A stretch of 64,000 nucleotides of DNA, from assembly GCA_019187085.1 (NCBI GenBank), contig JABARS010000017.1:1-64000 (forward strand). Reading direction: 5' to 3'. Within the stretch, counting starts at the first letter, position 1. Each line of letters opens with the position of its first letter. This stretch comes from Pseudorhodoplanes sp. (GTDB taxonomy: Bacteria > Pseudomonadota > Alphaproteobacteria > Rhizobiales > Xanthobacteraceae). Made by a program: the position numbers and the translations under genes. Below, one piece after another: positions 8,110 through 16,009 of this stretch. The notes beneath the pieces were generated by a model. The model did no database searches and was not told the DNA's origin. It was given only the letters and a program-made list of their open reading frames with translations.

Positions 8110-8496
8110 GCAATGCTCCGTTGCGCGATCGACGAGCCGCGATCATCAGCCCGTCATCCACGGCAAACTAGGAAACGACGGCCTGGGGCGTCCAATTCCA
8201 AAGATCGGGATAGACATAAAAAGCAGATATGCCCCGAGCGCGAACTGCTCGACGCCACAAGGGTTTCGTACACGTCAGTCGGCCCGCCAACCGCCCGCCG
8301 GGCGCAGTACCGGCGGCAAGATTCTTGTCCAACATCAAGGTTCAGACCTGGCTTTTTTGGATAGTTTTAATCTGCTGGCCGACCTGCGGTCGCAAACGAT
8401 ACGGAGCGCTGAAGTAAATCCGGTCGCCCCTGTCCCGCGCAATAACGAGCGGCAAAAAACCAGCCGCATGGAAACGTCACAAGCTGAGGCTTTGTC
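8110..8496. other. Divergent promoter region between cyclase operon and LysR gene
   Basis: 387 nt without a supported gene. It must hold the promoters for the minus-strand cyclase operon and the plus-strand LysR gene. I could not pick out a convincing LysR T-N11-A box or -35/-10 pair. Confidence 0.5.
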
Positions 8497-9429
8497 ATGC
8501 ATTCGCGTCTTTTGCGCCACTTTCTCGCGGTTGTCGATCACAAGGGCATGAGCGCGGCGGCAGCCGAGCTGAATATCAGCCAGCCTGCGCTGACCAAAAG
8601 CATCCGCCAGCTTGAGGATATTCTCGGCGTCGAGCTGTTCGAGCGGCTGCCGACCGGCGTGGTTGCCACCCGTTTCGGAGAAATCCTGGCGCGCCGCGCG
8701 CGGCTGATGGACCTCGAATACCGTCACGCCGTCGCGGAAATTCAGGCAATCAAAGGGGGCACCGGCGGCACCATCACCGTCGGCGCGGGACCGGTATGGG
8801 CCGTGCGCATCCTTCCCCCCGTCATCGCTGCCTTCCGCCGGCAGCAGCCGAAGGTAAAGATCAAGCTGCGTACCGGCGTGATCGATACGCTCGTACCCGC
8901 ATTGCTGGGCGGCGAGCTCGACGTGATCTGCAGCTCGCTCGATTTCCCGGCGCATCCCGAATTCATCAAGGAACAGCTCGTCGAACTGCAGCACGTCCTG
9001 ATCGCGCGCGCCGAGCATCCTTTGGCTGGCCGCCGTGAAATCGCGGCAAAGCTCCTTCTCGATTACCCCTGGCTGGCGCTGACCAACGATTATATCGGGT
9101 CGAGTCGCGTCAACTCCTTCTTCGCCGCCAATGAGCTGCAGCCGCCGCGTATCGTGGTCGAGACGTCCTCGATTTCGGCAGCGCTCAACCTGCTCCGCGA
9201 AGACGATTTCATTCTCAATATTCCCACGATGATGCTGCCTTATGCGGAGCTGTTCGGCGTGCAGAAATTGACCGTCCGCGGCACGCTGTGGGATGCGCCG
9301 GCCGGGATTGCCTACCGGGCGACCAAGTCGCCGACGCCGGCCGTCAACGCATTCTGCGCACTGATGCGGGCCAACTTCGCCGGGGCCAGACAAAGCCAGC
9401 GCCGTATCGCCGACAACGTACAGACCTGA
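8497..9429 (+). CDS. LysR-family transcriptional regulator
   Basis: 310 residues, ATG with GAGG 7 nt upstream. The N-terminal helix-turn-helix is classic: LRHFLAVVDHKGMSAAAAEL, then ISQPALTKSIRQLEDILG, then ELFERL. The rest (about 95-295) is the two-lobed effector-binding domain. LysR proteins are tetrameric and usually activate a divergent operon when a pathway intermediate binds. Here the divergent target is the cyclase/cupin operon, and the SDR and acyl-CoA dehydrogenase genes follow on its own strand. The effector cannot be deduced. Confidence 0.92.
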   Translation: MHSRLLRHFLAVVDHKGMSAAAAELNISQPALTKSIRQLEDILGVELFERLPTGVVATRFGEILARRARLMDLEYRHAVAEIQAIKGGTGGTITVGAGPVWAVRILPPVIAAFRRQQPKVKIKLRTGVIDTLVPALLGGELDVICSSLDFPAHPEFIKEQLVELQHVLIARAEHPLAGRREIAAKLLLDYPWLALTNDYIGSSRVNSFFAANELQPPRIVVETSSISAALNLLREDDFILNIPTMMLPYAELFGVQKLTVRGTLWDAPAGIAYRATKSPTPAVNAFCALMRANFAGARQSQRRIADNVQT

Positions 9430-9493
9430 CAGCCGCGGCGCGGGCGCCATCACCTATTTTCATATCGCCGACCGGACAAGGAATTGGACGAAC

Positions 9494-9520
9494 GGCTCCG
9501 TGCTGCGCACAGTCGGAGCC
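9494..9520. repeat. Inverted repeat in the LysR-SDR gap
   Basis: GGCTCCG (9494-9500) and CGGAGCC (9514-9520) can pair across a 13-nt loop. There is no following T-run, so a terminator is doubtful. It could be an RNA hairpin between the two genes or chance. Confidence 0.3.
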
Positions 9521-9599
9521 TTCGCCCGGACCGCGCATTGCAGCCCGCTGCGGAGCGCCATTCAGCCAGACACTCTGGTCAGCATACGGACATCGACGA

Positions 9600-10403
9600 A
9601 TGATCTCAGAACCATTGCGCAACCCCCTGTCGCTGTTCGACGTCAAGGGTAAGGTCGCGCTCATTACCGGGGCGTCGGGGGCATTCGGCCGAGGCTGTGC
9701 GCTGGCGCTAGGCGCGCTCGGCGCAAAGCTGTTGCTGGTGTCCGGCAGCAAGGACGAACTTGCCGAGGTCGCGGCCGAAGCGAAGGAGATCGGGGCCGAG
9801 ACGCGCACCATGATCGCCCGGCCCGACAGCCTTGCCGAAACACAAGCCATGCTGAAGGCCGCGCTCGACGCCTATGGTCGTGTCGATCAGCTCGTGGTCG
9901 CCTCCGGCATGAATAAGCCGGGCTTCATCCAGGATCTTTCCTATGAAGATTGGCAAAAGGTAATGGACGCCAACGTGCGCGGCTCCTGGCTGCTGGCGAA
10001 GGCGGTCGGCACCTATTGGATCGAGAACAAGGTGCACGGAAAGATGCTCCTGATGTCGTCCGTGCGCGGCCGGCATGGCAATTATTCCGGCTATACGAGC
10101 TATTGCACGTCCAAAGGTGCTACGGACGCACTGACCCGCGTGCTCGCGACCGAATGGGCGAAATACGGCATCACGGTCAACGCGATCGCGCCGACCGTCT
10201 TCCGCTCCAAGCTCACCGCATGGATGTACGGCGACGACGAGGTCGGTCAGGCCACCAAGGCCCGCTCGCTGTCGCGCATCCCGCTCGGCCGGCTTGGCGA
10301 AGTCGAGGATCTGGTGGGCATGGCGATCTATCTGCTGTCGCCTGCGTCCGATTTCTGCACCGGGCAGGTGATGTACGTCGACGGCGGCTACACGGCCGGC
10401 TGA
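9600..10403 (+). CDS. Short-chain dehydrogenase/reductase
   Basis: 267 residues. The ATG at 9600 is chosen because the conserved SDR fold begins shortly after it; the longer open frame upstream overlaps the LysR gene. The Rossmann motif TGASGAFGRG and the catalytic pattern SSVRGRHGNYSGYTSYCTSK (Ser, then Tyr-x3-Lys) are present. The usual NNAG segment reads ASGM. The C-terminal DGGYTAG is normal for the classical family. It probably oxidises or reduces a hydroxyl/keto group with NAD(P)(H). The next gene, a 3-hydroxyacyl-CoA dehydrogenase, follows 20 nt later, so the two may act in sequence. Confidence 0.88.
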   Translation: MISEPLRNPLSLFDVKGKVALITGASGAFGRGCALALGALGAKLLLVSGSKDELAEVAAEAKEIGAETRTMIARPDSLAETQAMLKAALDAYGRVDQLVVASGMNKPGFIQDLSYEDWQKVMDANVRGSWLLAKAVGTYWIENKVHGKMLLMSSVRGRHGNYSGYTSYCTSKGATDALTRVLATEWAKYGITVNAIAPTVFRSKLTAWMYGDDEVGQATKARSLSRIPLGRLGEVEDLVGMAIYLLSPASDFCTGQVMYVDGGYTAG

Positions 10404-10423
10404 ACGTCAGCGGAGGGACGCCT

Positions 10424-11350
10424 GTGTCGAAAGAAAAGATCGGCGTTATCGGCGCCGGGCTCATGGGGCACGGCATCGCCTATTTGTTCGCAGCGGCGGG
10501 CCACGAGGTCGGCGTGTTCGAACTTTCCGCCGACCTGCGCGCGTCGCTTCCGCAACGCCTGCGCACGATCGCCGACCTGCTCGGCGACGATCCAGCCTGT
10601 CTCGATCGTGTCCGCGTTCATGACCAGCTCGCGCCTGCGGTGCGCGATGCCGGTTTCGTCGTCGAAGCGGCGCCGGAAAAACTCGCGCTCAAGCAAAGTA
10701 TCTTCGCTGATCTCGAAGCCAATGTGGCGGCAGACACGATCCTTGCCAGCAACAGCTCGGCCATTCCGTCGACCGATATCGGACGTCACCTGAAGCATCG
10801 CGAGCGCGTGGTCGGCGCTCATTTCTGGAATCCACCCCATCTCGTTCCTCTGGTCGAAGTCATCCAGACGGCATTGACCAGCCTGGAGATCGTCACGCGC
10901 ACCATGAACCTCCTGCGCGAGGCCGGCATGAAGCCGGTGCATGTACGCAAGGATATCCCCGGTTTCATCGGCAACCGTCTCCAGCATGCGTTGAAACGCG
11001 AGGCGATTGCATTGGTCGCCGACGGCATATGCGATGCGGAGACCGTCGATGACGTGGTGAAAAGCGGCTTCGGCGCGCGACTGGCGGTATTGGGGCCGCT
11101 GGAACAATCCGATCTTGTCGGGCTCGATCTCACCCTTAACATCCATGATGTGCTTATCGAGCACCTTGACCGCACCGCCGGACCGCATCCGTACCTGCGC
11201 GAGCGGGTCGCGCAAGGCAAACTCGGCATGAAGAGCGGCGAAGGCTTTCGCCGCTGGACGCCGCAGCAGGCGGACGAAGTCCGCGAGCGGTTGCGGCGCT
11301 TCCTGGCCGACATGGCCAAAGCCCGCAAATCGGCCGGCCGCACTACGTGA
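10424..11350 (+). CDS. 3-hydroxyacyl-CoA dehydrogenase family protein
   Basis: 308 residues, GTG start at 10424 with GGAGGGA 6 nt upstream; the longer frame from 9950 overlaps the SDR gene and is rejected. The NAD-binding motif VIGAGLMGHGIAYLFAAAGH is followed by SNSSAIP and the family stretch HFWNPPHLVPLVEV, where the catalytic His lies, and by the C-terminal dimer domain with DIPGFIGNRLQ. The family oxidises L-3-hydroxybutyryl-CoA and similar substrates; relatives act on carnitine or gulonate. It may complete degradation of the acid released by the pathway of the neighbouring genes. The exact substrate is unresolved. Confidence 0.87.
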   Translation: MSKEKIGVIGAGLMGHGIAYLFAAAGHEVGVFELSADLRASLPQRLRTIADLLGDDPACLDRVRVHDQLAPAVRDAGFVVEAAPEKLALKQSIFADLEANVAADTILASNSSAIPSTDIGRHLKHRERVVGAHFWNPPHLVPLVEVIQTALTSLEIVTRTMNLLREAGMKPVHVRKDIPGFIGNRLQHALKREAIALVADGICDAETVDDVVKSGFGARLAVLGPLEQSDLVGLDLTLNIHDVLIEHLDRTAGPHPYLRERVAQGKLGMKSGEGFRRWTPQQADEVRERLRRFLADMAKARKSAGRTT

Positions 11351-11796
11351 TCCAGGGACGGCACTTGGGACAGCACCTGGACAGGCCAGCCACTCGACCC
11401 CACAATGGCGAACCAATGCTCGGGCGAACCGACGCTCGGCTAAATTACTGATATAATACGTAATTCAAACTTGCCACCTGGCGTGCGTGCGCCGCCCTGA
11501 TCCGACGGCATCCGCAAAATCTGTGGCCAAAATCTGCAGTCAAGACCATCGTAGAAACCCCAACTTTTATCGGTAGTAAGGCGACAGGTCGCGAACCGCA
11601 GGGTGTGGCAGCGCAGTCTTCCTTCCCGTAGGCACTGGGAACATTTCCATCGCGCATCCACTCCATTCCGATGCACATAAAGCTGCGTCCGCATCGCCCG
11701 ATATCCAGTACCCGTGAGCCACTTCACGCAGCGGAAACGCTGACGCACGCCAGATCAGGCCGGTTTTTCGGTTAGCGTGGAACAGGATGGACGTAA

Positions 11797-11817
11797 ATTA
11801 CCCTGCCGCACGGTAAT
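11797..11817. promoter_or_regulatory. Dyad ATTACC-N9-GGTAAT, possible enhancer site
   Basis: A perfect 6-bp inverted repeat with 9-nt spacing lies about 135 nt upstream of the sigma-54 promoter. That is the normal distance for an upstream activator site bound by a sigma-54 enhancer-binding protein. No such activator gene is in the window. Confidence 0.35.
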
Positions 11818-11949
11818 GAACTTGTTGTCGGCGTCGCTCCCATTACTAACTCGATGCACTGCAGCGTTCAGGTGCACGGGACTGAAACGGAGCGAATGAG
11901 ACGGACCGGATTTGACATTGCGAGAGGTCAGGAATTGCAGAGGCCCCGG

Positions 11950-11965
11950 TGGCACGCAATTTGCC
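11950..11965 (+). promoter_or_regulatory. Sigma-54 (RpoN) promoter
   Basis: TGGCACGCAATTTGCC matches the sigma-54 consensus TGGCACG-N4-TTGCW at every position but the last, with the exact 10-nt spacing between the GG and GC dinucleotides. It lies 102 nt upstream of the binding-protein start, which gives a 5' leader of about 90 nt. Confidence 0.7.
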
Positions 11966-12067
11966 TGCATCGTTGTTCGAAAATGCGCGTCTCATCCTGC
12001 AGGTAAAGCACAACGGAGAGAAACTGGGCGTTTTCTATTTTCTCCACCACCATAGCAGGGGATACGA

Positions 12068-13066
12068 ATGTCGAGACGGCTCTTTCACATATTCGCTTTC
12101 CTGGTCGGGATTTTCGCACTCATCCCGGCCGTCCATGCGCAGGGCCAATTCAAGGGCGAAGGCGGCAAGGTCCGCGTCTACTCGTTCCCGAGCGGGAACG
12201 ACTATCCGTTCTGGGCGATATCGAAGCTCGGCCTCGACAAGAAGTACGGTTTCGAGCTTGTGAACGTTCCGGGGCAGCCCGGCGGCGCGGTTGCGACCGC
12301 GTTCCGTTCGTCAGCGACCGATGGCGGTCTTCTGAACTGGCTCGAGATCGCGCGCATGCGCACCGCGGGCGATCAGGTTGCCGCCGTCACGCCCTTCCTG
12401 CAAATGCCGAACATGTTCATCGTGCCGAAGGATTCGCCGATCAAGGCCGTGGCGGACTTCAAGGGCAAGGTGGTCGGCACCTATTTCCGCTTCGCGCCCG
12501 AATGGCTGCTGTTCGTCGCGTCGGCGAAGGCGAAAGCCGGCTTTGATCCGCGCACCGACGGCACCGTGCAGGAAGCAGGTCCGGGGCTGCTGCGTGGCCT
12601 CCTCGACCAGAAGCAACTGCAGGCCGCGTTCATCTTCTACAATCTCGCAATGCCGATGATCGCGACCGGGGAATACCGCCTCGTCACCGCGAGCCGCGAT
12701 CTCCTGCCCGACGTCGGTCTGCCAAAGGATATCCTGCTCTCCACGGTTGCGTTCCGGGAGGAATACGTCAAGTCCAACCCGAAAAACGTGCGGGCGTTCG
12801 TCCTCGCCTATCAGGAGGCAGTGAAGCATCTCGCCACCAATGACGACATCTGGGTCGAAATGCTGGCGCGGCAGGACATCAAGGACCCGAAAGTCATCAA
12901 GCTGATGCGCGACTGGAGTCGCGCCGTAACGCTCGAGAAATTCTCGCCGAAAGTGAGCGAGGAGACGCAGAAGATCTTCCAGGTCCTCTACTCGATCGGC
13001 GGCAAAGAAGCGCTTGGCATCGACAAGATTCCTGACGGGGTCATCCATCCCGACTTCGTGAAATAA
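12068..13066 (+). CDS. ABC transporter substrate-binding protein, NMT1/SsuA-like
   Basis: 332 residues, ATG with AGGGGA. Residues 1-24 form a Sec signal peptide ending in VHA, so the mature protein is periplasmic. The body is a type-2 periplasmic binding fold related to NMT1/TauA/SsuA proteins (YPFWAISKLGLDKKYGFEL near the start). These bind small organic ligands such as sulfonates, thiamine precursors or aromatic acids. The permease gene follows after 12 nt, then the ATPase and a molybdenum hydroxylase, so the ligand is probably the hydroxylase substrate. Transcription from a sigma-54 promoter upstream is likely. Confidence 0.88.
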   Translation: MSRRLFHIFAFLVGIFALIPAVHAQGQFKGEGGKVRVYSFPSGNDYPFWAISKLGLDKKYGFELVNVPGQPGGAVATAFRSSATDGGLLNWLEIARMRTAGDQVAAVTPFLQMPNMFIVPKDSPIKAVADFKGKVVGTYFRFAPEWLLFVASAKAKAGFDPRTDGTVQEAGPGLLRGLLDQKQLQAAFIFYNLAMPMIATGEYRLVTASRDLLPDVGLPKDILLSTVAFREEYVKSNPKNVRAFVLAYQEAVKHLATNDDIWVEMLARQDIKDPKVIKLMRDWSRAVTLEKFSPKVSEETQKIFQVLYSIGGKEALGIDKIPDGVIHPDFVK

Positions 13067-13078
13067 TCAGAGGTCGCG

Positions 13079-13849
13079 GTGAAGGAAGTCGCACGTGGAG
13101 ACCGATGGGTTAAGCTGATTTCACTCAGCCTGCTCGTCGGTCTCTGGTACGCAGTCGCGCTGCTGCCGGCAAAATCGGTTTTCCCGCCTCCACACGTTGT
13201 CCTCCTCTACCTGATCGAGGATGTGCAATCGTGGGCGATCTGGTCCCATCTACTCGCAACGCTAAGTCGTATCTTCTTCGGCTTCTCGCTTGCGATGGCG
13301 GTTGCGGTGCCGGCCGGGATTCTGCTGGGTTTTTCGGGCCTTGCCCAACGTCTGTTCGGTACCTGGGTTCTGATCGGGCTGATGACGCCGAGCCTGGTGT
13401 TCATCATCCTCGTCTATACGTCGATGGGACTGAACGACATTGCGGCGGTGGTTGCGGCGGCGATGACCGTAATCCCGGTGCTCGTCGTCAATATCTGGGA
13501 AAACGCCAAGGCCGTCGATTCCAAGCTCGTACAGATGGCGCGCGTGTTCAATCTGAGCACGCTCAAGATCGTTCGCCAGATCGTCCTGCCGCAACTGGCG
13601 CCGCCTTTGCTGGCGTCAGCACGCTTCGGTCTCGGCCTTGTCTGGAAAATGGTGCTGTTCGTCGAGTTGCTCGGACGCAGCAACGGGATCGGTTACCAGA
13701 TCGAATATTACTATCAGCTCTTCAATATGGGCCGCGTGCTTGAATACACGGTCTTCTTCGTCGGAATCATGCTGATCATCGAAGTCGTAATATTGGGCGG
13801 AATCGAACACCGGTTGTTCCGGTGGCGGCCGGCGGCACGGTTGGGCTAG
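13079..13849 (+). CDS. ABC transporter permease, SsuC/TauC-like
   Basis: 256 residues, GTG start with AGAGG. Six hydrophobic segments are visible, beginning with LISLSLLVGLWYAVALLP and ending with VFFVGIMLIIEVVIL. The cytoplasmic EAA loop lies around residues 155-180 (DSKLVQMARVFNLSTLKIV). It forms the inner-membrane channel of the importer with the flanking binding protein and ATPase. The next gene starts 2 nt beyond its stop. The substrate is unknown. Confidence 0.9.
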   Translation: MKEVARGDRWVKLISLSLLVGLWYAVALLPAKSVFPPPHVVLLYLIEDVQSWAIWSHLLATLSRIFFGFSLAMAVAVPAGILLGFSGLAQRLFGTWVLIGLMTPSLVFIILVYTSMGLNDIAAVVAAAMTVIPVLVVNIWENAKAVDSKLVQMARVFNLSTLKIVRQIVLPQLAPPLLASARFGLGLVWKMVLFVELLGRSNGIGYQIEYYYQLFNMGRVLEYTVFFVGIMLIIEVVILGGIEHRLFRWRPAARLG

Positions 13850-13851
13850 GC

Positions 13852-14628
13852 ATGTCCGTCAATATCGCAGTCAAGAACCTCAGTAAGGAATTCGCGGCGC
13901 ATGGCACCGGCGCCGCATGGAAGGCGCTCGACGGCGTCAATCTCGAGGTGGCCTCAGGGGAGTTCGTCACCATCCTCGGACCGTCGGGATGCGGCAAGTC
14001 CACATTGCTCAACATCCTGAGTGGCCTCGACACCCACTTCACCGGCAGCATCTCGTTCACACAGGGCGACAGCGGGGGCACGGCGCGCGGCAAGCCGCGC
14101 ATTGCCTATCTGTTCCAGGAGCCGCGCCTGCTGCCGTGGCGCACGGTGCGGGGAAACGTGGAATTCGCCCTCGATGCCGCGGGCTTTTCAAGAAGCGAAT
14201 GGAAGGGCCGCTGCAACAAATGGCTCGAACTGGTCGGACTGGGTGGCTTCGCCGAATTCTATCCACTACAACTTTCCGGCGGCATGCAGCAGCGGGCCGC
14301 GATCGCGCGCGCTTTCTCAATCGAGCCTGATATTCTGCTGATGGACGAGCCATTCAGCGCCCTCGACGAACTGACCGCGCGCCGGATGCGGCAGGAATTA
14401 CTCGACCTCTGGGAAGCGAACCGCCATTCGGTCGTATTCGTCACGCACAACTCGCTTGAAGCGGTGTTCCTGTCGGACCGGATCCTGATCATGAACAGGG
14501 GTCCGAGCAGCCGCGTGCGCGACGAAATCTCGCTTAACCACCTTCCGCGGCCTCGCTCGTACGAAGATCCTGCCCAGTTCGAGACCCAGAAGGACGTGCT
14601 TGCAAGATTGATGCGGCACGTGGACTGA
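13852..14628 (+). CDS. ABC transporter ATP-binding protein, SsuB/TauB-like
   Basis: 258 residues from the ATG at 13852; a GTG 30 nt earlier is inside the permease gene. All nucleotide-binding motifs are present: Walker A GPSGCGKST, Q-loop LFQEPRLLPW, signature LSGGMQQRAAIARAF, Walker B ILLMDEPFSALDE and the switch His in VTHNSLEA. It energises the importer formed with the two preceding genes. The LPWR segment after the Q-loop is typical of the nitrate/sulfonate/taurine subfamily. The FAD subunit gene of the hydroxylase follows after 23 nt. Confidence 0.92.
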   Translation: MSVNIAVKNLSKEFAAHGTGAAWKALDGVNLEVASGEFVTILGPSGCGKSTLLNILSGLDTHFTGSISFTQGDSGGTARGKPRIAYLFQEPRLLPWRTVRGNVEFALDAAGFSRSEWKGRCNKWLELVGLGGFAEFYPLQLSGGMQQRAAIARAFSIEPDILLMDEPFSALDELTARRMRQELLDLWEANRHSVVFVTHNSLEAVFLSDRILIMNRGPSSRVRDEISLNHLPRPRSYEDPAQFETQKDVLARLMRHVD

Positions 14629-14651
14629 ATAGGCGTTCCGGGAGGCCGGCC

Positions 14652-15509
14652 CTGAAAGCTCCAGCATTCGTATATCATCGTCCCGAGCGTCTCGAGGACG
14701 CGCTGGCGCTGCTTGAGCGCTATGGCGACGAAGCTCAGATACTCGCCGGCGGGCAGTCGCTGATGCCGATGCTGAACATGCGCGTCAGCAGCCCCGCGGC
14801 CCTGATCGACATCAACCGCATCGAGACACTGCGCGGTATCGAGGATCGACCGGATTGCGTGCGGGTCGGCGCCATGACGCGCTATGTCGAATTGCAGGAA
14901 TCGGCCGTCATCCGCGCGCATGTGCCGCTGCTCGCGATGGCGCTGCCGCTGGTAGCCCATGTTGCGATCCGCAACCGCGGAACGATTGGCGGCAGCCTCT
15001 GTCTTTCCGACCCCGCGGCCGAAACGCCGGCCTGCTGCGTGGCCGCGCAAGCGCAGATCGTGCTTGCGGGTCCCTCCGGCTGCCGAACTGTGGCGGCCGA
15101 GGACTTCGCCATTGGTCTCTACGAAACCGAGCGGCAACCCGATGAAATTCTGGTCGAGGTGCTGTTTCCGAAGGCCGTCAGCGGACGGATTTTCTTTGTC
15201 GATGAATTCTCACGCCGCAAGGGGGATTTTGCGATCGTCGGGCTGGCCGGCAGCATCCGCGACAAGGGGTCGACCGTGAACGATCCGAGGCTTGTGTTTT
15301 TCGGCAGCGACAACCGGCCAATTCTGGCGCATGCCGCGGCCGCAGCGATCGACGGCAGACCCTGGTCCGATGCGGTGCGCCAAGCCGCCAGCGAAAGCCT
15401 CGACGACGACTTGGATCCCATGGACTCCATTCATGCAAGCGCCAACTATCGTCGCAGACTTGCCAAGGTGCTCCTGTCGCGCGTCATTACAAGGGCGCTT
15501 GCATCATGA
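14652..15509 (+). CDS. Molybdenum hydroxylase FAD subunit (CoxM type), CTG start
   Basis: 285 residues if translation starts at CTG 14652. The family-typical opening (KAPAFVYHRPERLEDALALL) begins exactly there, with GGGAGG 6 nt upstream and no in-frame ATG, GTG or TTG at that point. The first in-frame ATG (14763) would delete about 37 conserved residues. FAD-binding motifs LAGGQSLMPML and VAIRNRGTIGGSL are clear. This subunit takes electrons from the [2Fe-2S] protein and passes them to an acceptor. It overlaps the next gene by ATGA, so the three hydroxylase subunits are translationally coupled. Confidence 0.87.
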   Translation: MKAPAFVYHRPERLEDALALLERYGDEAQILAGGQSLMPMLNMRVSSPAALIDINRIETLRGIEDRPDCVRVGAMTRYVELQESAVIRAHVPLLAMALPLVAHVAIRNRGTIGGSLCLSDPAAETPACCVAAQAQIVLAGPSGCRTVAAEDFAIGLYETERQPDEILVEVLFPKAVSGRIFFVDEFSRRKGDFAIVGLAGSIRDKGSTVNDPRLVFFGSDNRPILAHAAAAAIDGRPWSDAVRQAASESLDDDLDPMDSIHASANYRRRLAKVLLSRVITRALAS

Positions 15510-16009
15510 CGGGGCCGGCAGACAATGTACGTCTGACGATCTCGCTGCGCGTCAACGGCGAATTGATCGAACGAGAAACGCCTGTCCGCAAGAATCTTGT
15601 CGATTTCCTGCGTGACGATCTCGGATTGACCGGAACGCATGTCGGTTGCGAGCACGGCGTATGCGGCGCCTGCACCATCCGCGTCGATGGACGTTCGGTG
15701 CGTTCTTGCCTCATGCTGGCGGTGCAGGCCGATGGGTGCGAGGTGGTCACCGTGGAAGGTCTGACCGCAAGCGGAGAGATCGCCGATCTCCAAACGGCGT
15801 TCGTGCAACGCAATGCCCTGCAATGTGGGTATTGCACGCCCGGCATGCTGGCGACCGCCGCAGACTTTCTCGCAAGCGAGAGGCCCCGCAGCCGCGACGC
15901 GATCCGGGAGTTCATGTCGGGCAACTATTGTCGCTGCACCGGCTATCAGGCGATCGTCGACGCGATCGAAGACGTTGCCCGGGCCCGCGCCGGGCAGGAT
16001 ACGCCATGA
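15506..16009 (+). CDS. Molybdenum hydroxylase [2Fe-2S] subunit (CoxS type)
   Basis: 167 residues. The plant-type cluster motif CEHGVCGACTIRVDG with a later Cys (VRSC) occupies the N-terminal half, and the second cluster is carried by CGYCTPGM and CRCTGY in the helical C-terminal half. The length and layout are normal for xanthine dehydrogenase and CO dehydrogenase small subunits. It relays electrons from the molybdenum site to the FAD subunit in the cytoplasm. ATGA overlaps join it to both neighbours. Confidence 0.93.
   Translation: MTGPADNVRLTISLRVNGELIERETPVRKNLVDFLRDDLGLTGTHVGCEHGVCGACTIRVDGRSVRSCLMLAVQADGCEVVTVEGLTASGEIADLQTAFVQRNALQCGYCTPGMLATAADFLASERPRSRDAIREFMSGNYCRCTGYQAIVDAIEDVARARAGQDTP

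Larger units (their letters stand above)
11351..12067. other. Long intergenic region with sigma-54 promoter
   Basis: 717 nt between a dehydrogenase gene and the importer operon. No convincing gene was found. It contains an AT-rich dyad (ATTAC 11444-11448, GTAAT 11460-11464), another dyad at 11797-11817 and a sigma-54 promoter at 11950-11965. The region looks regulatory, perhaps with the decayed remains of older genes. Confidence 0.5.

Noticed and set aside
8335..9453. 372-codon minus-strand frame over the LysR gene
   Set aside because: The plus-strand LysR protein has a full helix-turn-helix and effector domain; the antisense product is unpatterned.
11539..11580. Short plus-strand peptide VKTIVETPTFIGSK resembling the N-terminus of RelE/HigB toxins
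   Set aside because: The similarity stops after about a dozen residues, no start codon or partner antitoxin is seen, and the frame closes soon after. It may be a decayed remnant but cannot be supported.
11440..11748. 102-codon minus-strand frame in the long intergenic region
   Set aside because: No homology, no ribosome site and biased composition. The region is better explained as regulatory.
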